Of a DNA stretch of 64,000 nt, positions 1 to 10,239 are shown piece by piece. The notes below the pieces were generated by a model that had not been told where the DNA came from, searched no databases, and saw only the letters and a program-made list of their open reading frames with translations. Every line of letters starts with the position of its first letter. The first letter of the stretch is position 1. The position numbers were made by a program, and so were the translations under genes. Source of the DNA: Watersipora subatra (Eukaryota > Bryozoa > Gymnolaemata > Cheilostomatida > Watersiporidae); contig NC_088718.1 in the NCBI RefSeq assembly GCF_963576615.1, positions 28,812,377 through 28,876,376 of the forward strand, read 5' to 3'.

Positions 1-585
1 CTTTAGGCAGTCTTCAGTAACAATGAAACTACAGGACAAATCTTTGGAAAGCCAAAAGTGTCAGTTAATCCACAGTATCCATTTCGTACTTATGCGTAGT
101 AGTTGCACACAGAAAGCTTCAATGTTTTACAGTTTCACATTTTCAGCATGCTTGAACTGTTGGGTTCCAGATAGTCGATGATTGAATTTGATGGAGAGTA
201 CATTGCAAAGTGCTATTTGCAGCGAGAACATAGTTGTAGCAGCAGAAAATCTTTATGCGAATTGTTGTGGTAAAGTTGAATCACACTGCACAATTGCTGC
301 TCATTGAACTGCAATGGCACATTGCAGTTCTAATGTATCACAAACCTGATGAGTACCTATTAATTTCAAAGAAGGTTTGATTAGAATAACTTCACTCTTT
401 TTAGAACATCAAAGCTGTTATAAAAAGAGTGAAGACCTCAAAAAACCAACCAACAAGGAGATTTGTGAGTTACCATCCCTTTTTCTTGACTAGCTGCATT
501 ACCCGTCTACTGGAGCAGATTCACGGGCTGCACAAGGTTTATTGAGAGTTGGCTTTCATACCGTAAAACAACCCCAAATATGCAG
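1..585. other. No gene recognised
   Basis: This AT-rich stretch has no long open frame, no recognisable domain and no clear repeat. It ends at the start of the C/T-rich simple repeat. Confidence 0.5.
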
Positions 586-824
586 TTACATCTCCCTCTC
601 TCCATCTCTCCCTCTTTCCTCTCTCTCCCTCTCTCCCCTCTCTCTCTCCCTCCCTCTTCTCCCTCTTTCTTTCCCTCTCTCTCCCTCTCTCCTCCTCACT
701 CTCCCTCTCTCTCTTCTTCTCGCCCTCTTTCCTCTCTCTCTGTCTCTCCCCTCTTTCTCCTCTCCCTCTCTCCCCTCTCTCTCTCCCTCTTTCTCTCCCT
801 CTCTCTCCCCCCCTCTCTTCCTCG

Positions 825-861
<37 letters not shown>

Positions 862-1412
862 CTCTCTCCCTCTCTCCGTCTTTCCCCTCTCTCTCCCTCC
901 CTCTTCCCCCTCTCTCTCCCTCCCTCTTTCTCTCCCTCTCTCTCTCCTTCTCCCCTTCTTTCCCTCTTTCCCCTCTCTCCCTCTCTCCGTCTCTCCCCTC
1001 TCTCCCCTCTCCCTCCCCCTTCCCCCTCTCCTTCTCTCTCCCCTTCTCTCCCCCTCTCTCTCCTCTCTCCCTCCCTCTTCCCCCTTTCTCTCTCTCTCCC
1101 TCTTTTTCTCCCTCTCTCTCTCTCCCCCCTCTCCTCCTCGCTCTCCCTCTCTCTCCCCTTTTCTCCATCTCTCTCTCCCTTTCTCCCCTCTCTCTCCCTT
1201 TCTCCCCTCTCTCTTATCCCTCTTTCTCTCCCTTTCTATCCCTCTCTCCCTCTCCCTCCCTCTTCCCCCTCTCCCTCTCTCTCCCTCTCGCTCTCCCCCC
1301 TCTCCTCCTCGCTCTCCCTCTCTCTCCCTCCTTCTCTCCCTCTCTCTCTCCCCCCATCTCCTCCTCGCTCTCTCTCTCTCCCTTTCTCTCTCTCTCCCTC
1401 TCTCTCTCCCTT
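586..1412. repeat. C/T-rich polypyrimidine simple repeat
   Basis: About 830 bp are built almost entirely of CTCTCTCC-like blocks, with only scattered A and G. Long open frames exist on both strands (Ser/Leu/Pro-rich on plus, Arg/Glu/Gly-rich on minus), but they follow from the low complexity and are not genes. The repeat starts directly downstream, in minus-strand terms, of the stop codon of the Helitron helicase scrap at 1416. Confidence 0.95.
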
Positions 1413-1415
1413 AGT

Positions 1416-1565
1416 TCAACGCAACACATGCGGATAGACAACATTTTTGGTTTTTCTGTCGGGCGTATGAAGAAACAGTTTTCGGCGTGTGCCTACTTTT
1501 GAGCAGGCGACGTATAGCTGGTCATGGTTGATGCAGGGTGACAGTAAGTCGATAGCAGCTGCTCT
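1416..1565 (-). pseudogene. Helitron PIF1-like helicase, C-terminal scrap
   Basis: About 49 codons end in a TGA at 1416-1418. The reading contains HDQLYVACSKVG followed by LFLHTPDRKTKNVVYPHVLR. This matches the conserved C-terminus of Helitron-type PIF1 helicases (GQLYVACSRVG, then KTKNVVY.EVL). Upstream of it (higher coordinates) no helicase sequence remains readable, so this is a fragment. It is on the opposite strand to the large Helitron at 3.8-11.9 kb and ends differently, so it comes from a different copy or family. Confidence 0.7.
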
Positions 1566-3770
1566 CTTTCTTTTCACAATAGCGTATCGCAACCCTCGGA
1601 GTACTCGTGAAAGTTCTGTAATAGTAAGTTACAGTAGGCCTACTCGTAGCTGGAAAAAAATTAGTAACTCGGCTGCTGAAGGAAATGAACATGACCCACT
1701 ATCACGAACAGCGGCAAATCCAACGTTATTAAGTAGTGGAGATATCAATCAATTTATCTTTGTATAAGCTATCCTGCATTACTTATTAGAAGTCATCCTC
1801 TCATGTAAATTTTTTTTAAAATTTTACACAAATAATCTCAAACTAAATATGAATTGTTCACTACTATCTTGCATTCAGGATTCCTCTACAGTTTCCGTTT
1901 TATTGGATAATATGCCTGCAAATAGAGGCTTTTTGTTATTTTGTTATCAGCAAAATTAAAGATTACTAACTAACGATCGAATCGAAAAAAAGACCGCCAT
2001 ATAAGGTAATTTATTTATACTGCTCATATTTGGGAGTTATCGGTGACTCAATATATCGAGAAGACAACTCATACTATCAGCATATCAGTATTTATCGTCC
2101 ATCCCTACGATGAATAGCGAGTTACGTATTATAATAGAGGCGTGTACTAACCGAAGATTCCCGTTAATGCGCCCTAGCGGTGAAAAAAACCGCAGAATAG
2201 ACACGCCCTTATATAAAAGTAGCGGCTAATAGTCGGAAAAGTACGGTACTCTATAAAGCGGACAGACAGATACACAGATAGATAGACAGACAACGATTGC
2301 CGTTTATATAGTAGATCAAGCCTTAATCCTTAGCATGTATAGCATCTTTAAACTTGGTACTAGAACACCTTGATATGCGCTTCCAATTCTGAGGGTAATA
2401 ACTTACATTGTTGTATTGATGTGCATAGCGCTGCTGCTCCTTTGATAAAATATTAATGAAATTTATGAAAAGTTCTACCAAATTTAGAAAAGATAGCTTT
2501 GTGCTTCGTTCACAAAACTTTAACAGCAATTTAAGCATGATATAAATACCCAAAGAATTTTAAAAATTTATCCCACGACCAAATATGAGCGAAGCGATTG
2601 TTTGGGAGATTTATGATAAATGCAAATGTCCATACAACTCCTGAAAAATTATCCGTTAACTGCCATTACCAAACCCTTGTACCGAAATCTCATCAACAAA
2701 TTTAAACATTTTGGTGTAGAGTCGTTTAAGTATAATAATGATACAAAACACATATAAACATATTTAAATATGTTACCAAGTCATTGAAAAGTTTCTGCAA
2801 CATCTAAAAACTAACCCATCTGTTCGAATTATACATAAATAGACAGATTAATTTGGCCCAAAATCGAAATAAAAATTGACAAACCTTTTTCAACAATAAT
2901 TAAGACCGGCCAACGAAACCCCGATAAGACCGTGTGACAGAGAGTAGAACCATTAAGTTGTGCACATTTCGCAAGAAGCACGTGCACATTTCACCAGTCT
3001 ATGGCATTGTACAATTGCCGAAGATTTCTATAATTAACTTAGAAGTATTGAAAAGTAATCGTTTCTTTTTTGCCGATTTTATTATTCAATTTAATTATTC
3101 GATTTTATAAAATTATTATAATATTTAATTATAAGAATAATCATTTGAATTTACAACATCAAAGTGTATAATGATGGCATTGTCCAATTGCTGAAGATTT
3201 TTTTAATTAACGTAGACCGTTTGAGGCGTAGACCGATTTACAGGTACGAAAATGTGGTACACAGTTTATCAGCCTATGTATTTTGTCCAATTACCAAAGG
3301 TTTCATTAAATTATCTACAGTAAAACATTAGCCAGATTTCTTTACATCTTATCTACAAGCTAGGACTGAACTACAAGGCCCCTTTGTGACAAGAATCTTT
3401 CTTTATTTTACTCCAGTTTGCAGAAAACTTCCAGACGCGTGAATGCTAATGCTTGCTTTCTGTTACATATCGCTGTCAAAACCATTTTACATTCAACACA
3501 ACCAACTTTCAAACTGTGTATATTACACGGCAGCTTGCCATTTTACTTTTAATATTGCATTTCAGAGATATAATAAACATATTTTATTATTGCCGTTGTT
3601 AGTAAAATTACGTACAGTAGGTTAGGCCTACAGCTTGAATTAACATTTATTTTATTGTTGTAAAACATAGGTTTGAGATAGTTGTAGATTAGGTCTGATT
3701 TTTATACAATCTTTTGTTTTGCATAATTGACCTTCTGAATTTCATTTCAAAGCAACTTGACAACTACCAT
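1566..3770. other. Intergenic, repeat-derived sequence
   Basis: No gene is visible. Around 2130-2320 lies a slightly GC-richer segment with GACAGACAGA-type runs followed by GATTGCCGTTTATATAGTAG, typical of repeat-element tails. A short motif close to CATTGTACAATTGCCGAAG recurs in decayed form near 3007, 3178 and 3280, suggesting a degraded short tandem repeat. The rest is AT-rich with short accidental frames. Confidence 0.45.
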
Positions 3771-6008
3771 GGAAATACAACTTTCCAGAACACCACATCG
3801 CCGCAGTGGCCGTCCACGTGTCTCCCAATTATTATGAAGGAGGAAAATTAGAAGGTCCTCACAGCAACCATCAACATCAAATGCTAATGTTTAACAACAC
3901 GTTACTCAAAATAATAACAACTTATTTGATTCAGAGAATTTTTTAGTAGATGTTGTAGGCGATGTTAATGACATGGACTTGGCAGCCCCTTTGTTTCCAC
4001 ATGATGATCATGATTTTATGGACATCGTTGACCATGAAAATATTGCACCGAATATTGCACAAAACAATATTGTTCTTCCCAATGCTGCCCCCTCCATCAC
4101 CTTCCTCATTTTCACTTTCAGATTGTTTTGATTTTTAAAAACTGCGTAACAACTTTCTAAGCAGACTTGACAACAAAATATCACAGCTCACATGTAATGG
4201 ATGTAATGAGAAACATTTCATTACATACAATGCTCAAATACAACTATGTCATATGTGCCAACAAGTTAGACCTGACACTGTTAATAAATTCAGTGCAGCC
4301 AACAGTATGGACCCAAGTCAATCTGTTGAATTGTTATCTTCTCTTACACTTACAGAACAGTTACTCATTGCTCAGGTTAATCCTACAATGTCTATATTCC
4401 GTCTTCCGTGTGGTGGCCAATTTGGGTTCAGAGGCCATGTCATCAATTTTCCTCAGAGTGTAACTAAATTTGTTATAAATTTACCTCGCCAACTACAACA
4501 AATTGACATCATTGTCCTTCTGCGACGCGTTGACCAACCCGCCTTGCCAGCCAATCTCTTTACAGTTTGTCATCAGAGAGCTCTTGCTGCCCTCATTTGG
4601 CTTAAAGCTAACAATGATTTTTATCGTAACATAAACATTATTCAGGAAAACGTAGATGCTTTGTCACTTAATGACATTGTGGAACTACCTGACCATCATA
4701 TAGTACAAGAGTTAGATGCTGACTTACCTCTAGCAACTATTCCAGATAATCGCGCCAACAACCCAAATGAAGCCAACAACAATGAACCTAACTTGCAACG
4801 TCAACCAAATATTCCAAATGACCATGTCATTCCAAATACATTTGCACCTGCACGAAGGCCCGCACCAAATGAACATCAAGCTATTTAGGCTGCAATTGAT
4901 AACAATGATGTAATTGATTGGCCTGCAAGACAGGGTGAACTTATCAACAAGTTCAACACTGTTGGCTACATAGCAAGAGCATTTCCTGTTTTGTTACCGA
5001 CAGGTGCAGCGGATTTATGTGCACCCCGTGCTAAACCTGTTTCCCCGCGTGACTACTTCAAACATCTTATTTACTACAAAGATGGTCAATTTCAAGCTGA
5101 TCCTAAATTTTTTTCCTTGCTTATAATAGTACACTCCGCTGGCAATCTATTCAAGTAGGTCAAGTCTTCATACAGAACAACCCAAATGAACGTGAAATGT
5201 CTGTTGCTGATATTCGCCAACTTGTCGATAAAATCAACGAAACTTGAGCAACAAAATTCTTAGGTTCGGTTCCCAAATCAGGGGTACTGCTCAATACTGG
5301 TATAGCCAACGCAATGATCTCCTGGCAATAATCAAACAACTTGAAAATTTTACTGCTTTTTTCACATTTTCAGTTGCTGACATGCAGTGGCCCAATCTTG
5401 CACATTTCCTTGACACTCACAATAGAACCATTGCTCAAGCAATTGCGCACTCACCTCTTACTGTTGACTCATACCTAGGTGTTAGATTTGACACGTTTTT
5501 CAAACATTTCCTTACACCTTACTTTCTAATTGATGGCCACTGGTACAGATTTAAATGGCAAAATCGAGGCAGCTTGTATGTACATGGCCTAGCTTGGTTA
5601 CAAAATGCCCCAAACACACAAACTTGTTCACAACTTGAACTAACATCATATTGGAATAAATATGTATGCACTTGGAATCCTGCCATTGAACATAACCAAA
5701 ATCCAGCTAACTTTTATTGGGATGTTCAAAACTACCCATGCTCAGTAAGAGGTCAAGATGTAGATAACTTAAAAAACTACTTGAAAGACCTCGTCAAAAT
5801 TTATCAAAAACATACACGTTGGAATCCGGGGTACTGCTTGCGAACAAAGCCAGATGGCACTCAAAAATGCCGATTTGGCTTCCCAAAAGAACTCCATGCA
5901 CAAACATCTGTTGATTTTTTCTAGATGAACCAGGTCATAGAACATCTATGGCTATATCATCTGCCACTAATGATCCTCTCTTGAACAACTATAATCGCAG
6001 ATATATGG
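3771..6008 (+). pseudogene. Helitron Rep/helicase gene, N-terminal part
   Basis: The likely start is the ATG at 3771 (MEIQLSRTPHRRSGRP), soon interrupted by stops. The region 4140-4888 encodes a cysteine-containing segment and CRLPCGGQFGFRGHVINFPQ-like sequence typical of the domain upstream of Helitron Rep. From 5244 the Rep domain is open: FGSQIRGTAQYWYSQR, then FTFSVADMQWPNL. The metal-binding HxH motif, normally RGSPHxH, reads RGSLYVHGLAW, so the first histidine is a tyrosine. A TAG at 5922-5924 and several earlier stops break the frame. The reading NNYNRRYM ends exactly at the Gypsy insertion and resumes at 9592. Confidence 0.85.
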
Positions 6009-6260
6009 TGTTGGGACATTACAATGGACAACCAGTGTATTACATTGCGAATGAAATTGGCTGTGTCATTATAGTATTATACATAGCTGGGTATTTATGG
6101 AATAACTACAGATTACTTTTACTTGCTTAATGTATAATTCCAGGATAATACTTTTGCTAACAACTATCTATACATATATATATATATACTTGGGATATCT
6201 CTTACCAGTTCATTGTAAACTCAGTAGTGTTTTAAAGAACATAACAGTGAGAACACAACA
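6009..6260 (+). repeat. 5' LTR of Gypsy copy A
   Basis: 252 bp, starting TGTTGGG and ending CACAACA. It matches the outer parts of the 3' LTR (8084-8149 and 9326-9586). A (TA)n run lies in its second half and is longer in the 3' copy. Confidence 0.88.
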
Positions 6261-6266
6261 TATTAT

Positions 6267-6279
6267 TGGCAACAAAGAT
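6267..6279 (+). promoter_or_regulatory. Primer-binding site of Gypsy copy A
   Basis: TGGCAACAAAGAT lies six bases after the LTR. Its first bases complement a tRNA 3' CCA end. Gypsy copy B1 has the near-identical TGGCAACAAGGAT at 47301, so the two use the same primer. The tRNA species was not identified. Confidence 0.55.
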
Positions 6280-6349
6280 ATACCTGGCAACAAGGACAGT
6301 CTTCAGCTGGACATTCTACAGTTCAACTCTACTCTAAATTTTCCTTACA

Positions 6350-7411
6350 ATGTCTACTCAAACTGAGCAACTTATTCAACTGCTGACTCAACAGATGGCT
6401 CTTCAAAGAGAACAAATGGAGCAGCAATGAGAGCAGATGGAGCAGCAGAGACAGCAGCAGAAAGAAAAAAATAGATGGCTGATCAAACTTCTAACAATGA
6501 AGACCGAAATAAAAGCATGAGGAACTACTCCTAATTTTACTGTTTTTGACCGAAATACAGAGCTGTGGACGGACTATTTACTGCACTTTAGGACATTCAT
6601 AGGAGCCAATTCTATTACTGAAAACAGAGTTCCACAGATATTTCTAACCAATCAATCAAAAGTTGCTTACAAACAATTAACTGATTGGTCAGATCAACAA
6701 ACTCCCAAGAAAGAAGTCAACAAACTGTCAATAGAAGATATTGAGAACCACATGATGACTCAATATAACCCTAAAACTTTCATCGTTAGAGAAAGATATC
6801 ATTACTGGAGCAATATGAAAAAAAATCCAGGAGAGACAATTCAAGAGTTAGCAGCAAGATCAAGACATGAGGCTACAACTTGTGACTTTGCAAATATTAG
6901 GGATGCACAAGATGAAGCTTTACGTACAAGATTCATCTGCTCAGTAAGGAATGAAGCAATACTTAAAGAACTATTCCAATTGAAAGATGAAGACCTTACT
7001 TTTGCCAGAGCTATCGAACTTGCTATGGAAATGGAGGAAGCAACAAAAGTGGCAAAGGAAACAGTCTATAGTGCAGCAAATCCTGTCAAAGAGGTAAACC
7101 AGAAAACGACAACTTCAAAACCGTCAACATCTGCAGATCAACAGAAATGCTACCGATGTAGAAAATCTAACCACAAATCTATTGAATGCAGATATAAAAA
7201 GTCTACCTGCAATTACTGTAAACTTACAGGACATCTAGAAGTCGTCTGCCGTAAAAAGCAGAAAGGTGCTAAGCTTCTGAACTTAGTGAAGGCTGTCAAA
7301 ACCGTCAACAATAATCCACAGCTACATGTCAACCTTCATTTACAAGGTCACACAACGACCTTGGAAGTGGACACTGGAGCAGGAGACAACTTCATATTCC
7401 TGGACAACTGA
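6350..7411 (+). pseudogene. Gypsy copy A gag (capsid-like, zinc knuckles) and protease start
   Basis: A first ATG at 6350 opens a Gln/Glu-rich stretch (TQTEQLIQLLTQQM), broken by a TGA after about 26 codons and more stops near 6520. From 6752 the frame is open for 219 codons. The first half is a helical retrotransposon gag segment (YHYWSNMKKNPGETIQELAA). It is followed by two CCHC knuckles (CYRCRKSNHKSIEC and CNYCKLTGHLEVVC) that bind the element's RNA, and then an aspartic protease start with DTGAGDNF, whose Asp is the catalytic residue. A TGA at 7409 ends the frame. Confidence 0.85.
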
Positions 7412-7417
7412 AAGAAA

Positions 7418-7888
7418 TTGGGGAGCCCTACACTCAAAACTTCAAAAGTCCATTATGAGTCCGCAGCAAAAAACAAGAACGACATACTAAGAGTCTGTCT
7501 CGTCAAAACAAAGTTAGATTCACATCAAAATAAGAAGCAATTACATTTTGTCGTAAGAAAAATACCAAGAAATGGTATTCGACAGCTTGGAATCTCAGTT
7601 GATGGATTAATCAACCAATGTCAATCGCAGAAGATTAAGCACTTAGCTCAAAGCAAACAGATGCAGGACAATCGATCAACTAAAACAGTTCATCATTACA
7701 CAGTTGGAACACCTTGCTATGCTTTGTACTGTAGACCCAAAAGAGATAAACAGCCTAAATCGGTGGAACCTGTTATCAAAGTATTTGGCAGCAGAACAGT
7801 CAATGTTAGAGTACTACCAAGAGGACCAACCTGGAAGAGACATCTGGAACAGCTTTGTTCTAGACATGCTTCACCAGAAAATGCCTAA
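7418..7888 (+). pseudogene. Gypsy copy A: protease end fused to integrase C-terminus by internal deletion
   Basis: An open frame of 156 codons. Its first part continues the protease (KIPRNGIRQLGISVDGL, matching ...LLGISIDNL in copy B1 at 48.6 kb). From about 7650 it aligns instead to the end of integrase (VGTPCYALYCRPKRDKQP, then VNVRVLPRGPTWKRHLEQL), matching 51.16-51.31 kb in copy B1. The polymerase, RNase H and integrase catalytic core are therefore absent while an open frame is kept through the junction. Such a copy could only move with enzymes supplied by another element. Confidence 0.8.
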
Positions 7889-8771
7889 CCACCTGCCGAA
7901 ATACCAACCACTCTAAGCAGTCTTTCACAATCGCAACCATTGCCCTTAGCTACAGTACCAAAGCCGAAAAAACGAAACCCAAGATTGCCTGATGGCAATG
8001 AATAAAACAGGGATAATCCCAGACGCTCAAAGAGACAATCTAATTGCTGAAGTCACCCATACAACTTCAAGCTAGCAGAGAGGTGTTGGGACATTACAAT
8101 GGAAAACCAGTGTATTACATTACGAATGAAATTGGCTATGTCATTATAGTAGAGCTGTACAATGATCGCGTTAATTAAACGATTAACGGAACCAATACAA
8201 ATAAACGATTAACTGAGTTGGGCCAATTAATCATCAATTAAAATGCAACCGGAGGTGATGATCTTGATGTGGTTGCTTTCCTTTGTACTGTTTAGTACCA
8301 TACGTTAGTAATACTAACATAGCAGGTTACTACCATTTAATTTACTAACAAATAAATATTAAAACAAGCAACAATTTCTTACCAATAAATTACAACCACA
8401 ATTATTTTGCACTCCACTATGAAAACACAGTGGGTCGCTAACATTAAACTTGTTTATACAAAGCACAAGCGCCGTGCCGATCTAGCCCTAAGCGGCCATG
8501 TTGTTAGTTGTTTGAACATGTTTCTAGGTAATAGCAACAAAAGTGATTTCAGTATTATTTAATACGTATCTTACAGTTTATCTTGGTTTATTTTTAAAAA
8601 CTTTCTCAAGTAAATTATACATGTATTTTCATTTTTCAAATAAGTCACAATCATATTTCAGCTTCAGAATATTAGTAATATGAGATTGACACTTTATTGG
8701 AACATGAAAACAGAAAAATATCTTCCACCCTAGGTAGAGCATTTCTGTAAGTTGTTGGAAGCGTAAACAAG

Positions 8772-8866
8772 AAAGTGAAGTGCAGTATATGCCAGAAAGA
8801 ATTTGCTTACCACCATAGCACATCATCATTAAGATATATTTTAACTAATTCTCATCCTACCATGCA
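8772..8866 (+). pseudogene. BED-type zinc finger scrap of hAT transposase
   Basis: About 31 codons reading KVKCSICQKEFAYHHSTSSL and ending near SHPTMQ. The CxxC pair followed by STSSL and a histidine is the BED finger signature that binds transposon ends. The first His of the usual HxxxHP is replaced (YILTNSHP). Stops follow immediately. Confidence 0.7.
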
Positions 8867-8932
8867 GAGATCATCACCAGCTGTCGCAGACAATAACTAA
8901 TACTACCGATTACCGGCACTACTGTCCCCTGT

Positions 8933-9025
8933 GAGCGGCTATTCTCTAAAGCTGGCAATATTGTATGTAGGAAGGGGGCATATCTTTATTCAGATGATGT
9001 GAATAATTTTTTCTTTGTTTTGTAA
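8933..9025 (+). pseudogene. hAT C-terminal dimerisation region scrap
   Basis: 30 codons plus a TAA: ERLFSKAGNIVCRKGAYLYS, then DDVNNFFFVL. This matches the conserved hATC motif (SERxFSxAGxIVxxxRxxLxPxxVxxLxFL). It lies only about 65 bp after the BED scrap, showing that some 400-500 codons of catalytic core are gone. Confidence 0.8.
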
Positions 9026-9453
9026 CGTTTGTATCGGTCTCAGATTCCATAGATAACAAATTAAACTGTGCTGCCTCAACTCTTGGCTGACTTAATTATA
9101 GACTCATAGATAGTTAAAAACTATTACATTGTAACTTATGTACATTGTACATAACATTTACTATTGCTAACAATTGTCTAAAATAAAATTAATCTATATG
9201 TAGCTGTATTATTTGTTTTTGAATATGCAGGTTTCTGCTAAATTAACGCCAAGATTAATCGAAGATTAACTGGTTCAGACCAGTTATTAATCGCGATCAA
9301 TTTTTATAATCGTTGTGCAGCTCTACATTATACTAGTATTATACATAACTGGGTATTTATGGAATAATTACAGATTACGTTCACTTGCTTCATGTATAAT
9401 TCCAGGATAATACTTTTGCTAACAGCTATCCATACATATACCTACACACACAC

Positions 9454-9503
<50 letters not shown>

Positions 9504-9591
9504 ATATGTATATACTTGGGATGTCTCTTACCAATTCATTGTAAACTCAGTAGTGGAATAAAGAAAATTACAGTGAGAACACAACACATGG

Positions 9592-10113
9592 TTACTTGGA
9601 CTGCAAATCACGACATTTCATTGACTTTTGACATAACCGATGCAGCCAAATACATTGCCAGATATACTTCAAAAGCTGAAACCACAAGGACTGACTACAC
9701 ACAGGTTTACCCCTGGCTTCCTCCTGAAGCCAACATACAATGCACTGCAACTGCTTTACTCCTCAACACTATTTCTAGAGATGTTTCTTCACAAGAAACA
9801 GTTCATGTCATTGCTAGCTTACTTCTGTATCACTCCTCATGCAGCTTTGTCACTCTTATTGTTGATGGTCAAACAATACAGGACAATTAACCTGGTCAAG
9901 GAAACTCTGATATGCAAAAATACATGACCCGTCCTTTTGCCCTCCACGCAATGTCTTTCTTTGCATTCACAAAATCATTTAGACTTATCCAACACCGTAA
10001 TGCAAACTTCCTTACATCTCATGCCTGTACTGGTGGTGATGCCATTATGCAAATCTTCCTCAAATACAGCTCAGATCCAGATTGTGGCGCACTTGCCAAG
10101 TAATGCATGGAGT
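9592..10113 (+). pseudogene. Helitron Rep domain, C-terminal part
   Basis: Continues the Rep domain after the Gypsy insertion: VTWTANHDISLTFDITDAAK, then YIARYTSKAE. In Helitrons two tyrosines in this YxxxY region attack DNA during rolling-circle transfer, and both are present. The frame stays open to a TAA at 9887-9889. A shifted frame (9912-10103) then shows MTRPFALHAMSFFAFTKSFR, continuing the linker to the helicase. Confidence 0.8.
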
Positions 10114-10239
10114 TTTTAGTTCTGCATAAACCTTTCACCCAGTGAAACCAATTGCCCGCAGGCTTTGAGAACCCAGTCGATGCTTACGCACAATTCATTC
10201 ATGAAAACCCTTACTCTTTGACCAAGATCAACCATTTGA

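Larger units (their letters stand above)
8150..9325 (+). mobile_element. hAT DNA transposon, internally deleted
   Basis: 1,176 bp. The terminal inverted repeats are TAGAGCTGTACAATGATCGCG at the left and, read on the minus strand, TAGAGCTGCACAACGATT at the right. The TAGRGCTGY start and the internal ATTAATCG-type repeats are typical of one hAT group. The flanks CATTATAG (8142-8149) and CATTATAC (9326-9333) form an 8-bp target duplication with one mismatch, the hAT size. Inside are a BED zinc-finger scrap and the C-terminal dimerisation motif; the catalytic domain between them has been deleted. Confidence 0.87.
8084..9586 (+). repeat. 3' LTR of Gypsy copy A, split by a hAT element
   Basis: It starts TGTTGGGACATTACAATGG after a purine tract (AGCAGAGAGG, 8074-8083) and runs to 8149, then resumes at about 9326 and ends ACACAACA at 9586. 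The interruption is the hAT element at 8150-9325. The resumed part carries a longer TA/CA microsatellite (about 9430-9510) than the 5' LTR. Confidence 0.85.
6004..9591 (+). mobile_element. Gypsy LTR retroelement (copy A), internally deleted, inserted in the Helitron
   Basis: LTRs beginning TGTTGGGACATTACAATGG and ending GAACACAACA lie at 6009-6260 and 8084-9586 (the second is itself interrupted by a hAT element). The 5-bp flanks are TATGG (6004-6008) and CATGG (9587-9591), a target duplication with one mismatch. Removing the element and one duplication restores the Helitron frame across the site (RRYM then VTWTANHD). The internal region keeps gag and the protease start, then jumps to the end of integrase, so reverse transcriptase, RNase H and the integrase core are missing. 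It is close in sequence to the Gypsy element at 47.07-51.79 kb, including the primer-binding site. Confidence 0.88.

Noticed and set aside
539-1437. Long Ser/Leu/Pro-rich and Arg/Glu/Gly-rich frames on both strands
   Set aside because: They are forced by the C/T simple repeat and lack any domain or complexity.
1489-1767. Plus-strand 92-codon frame
   Set aside because: It overlaps the minus-strand Helitron helicase scrap, which has clear family similarity; the plus frame has none.
8629-8829. Minus-strand 66-codon frame
   Set aside because: It overlaps the plus-strand BED finger of the hAT element in antisense.
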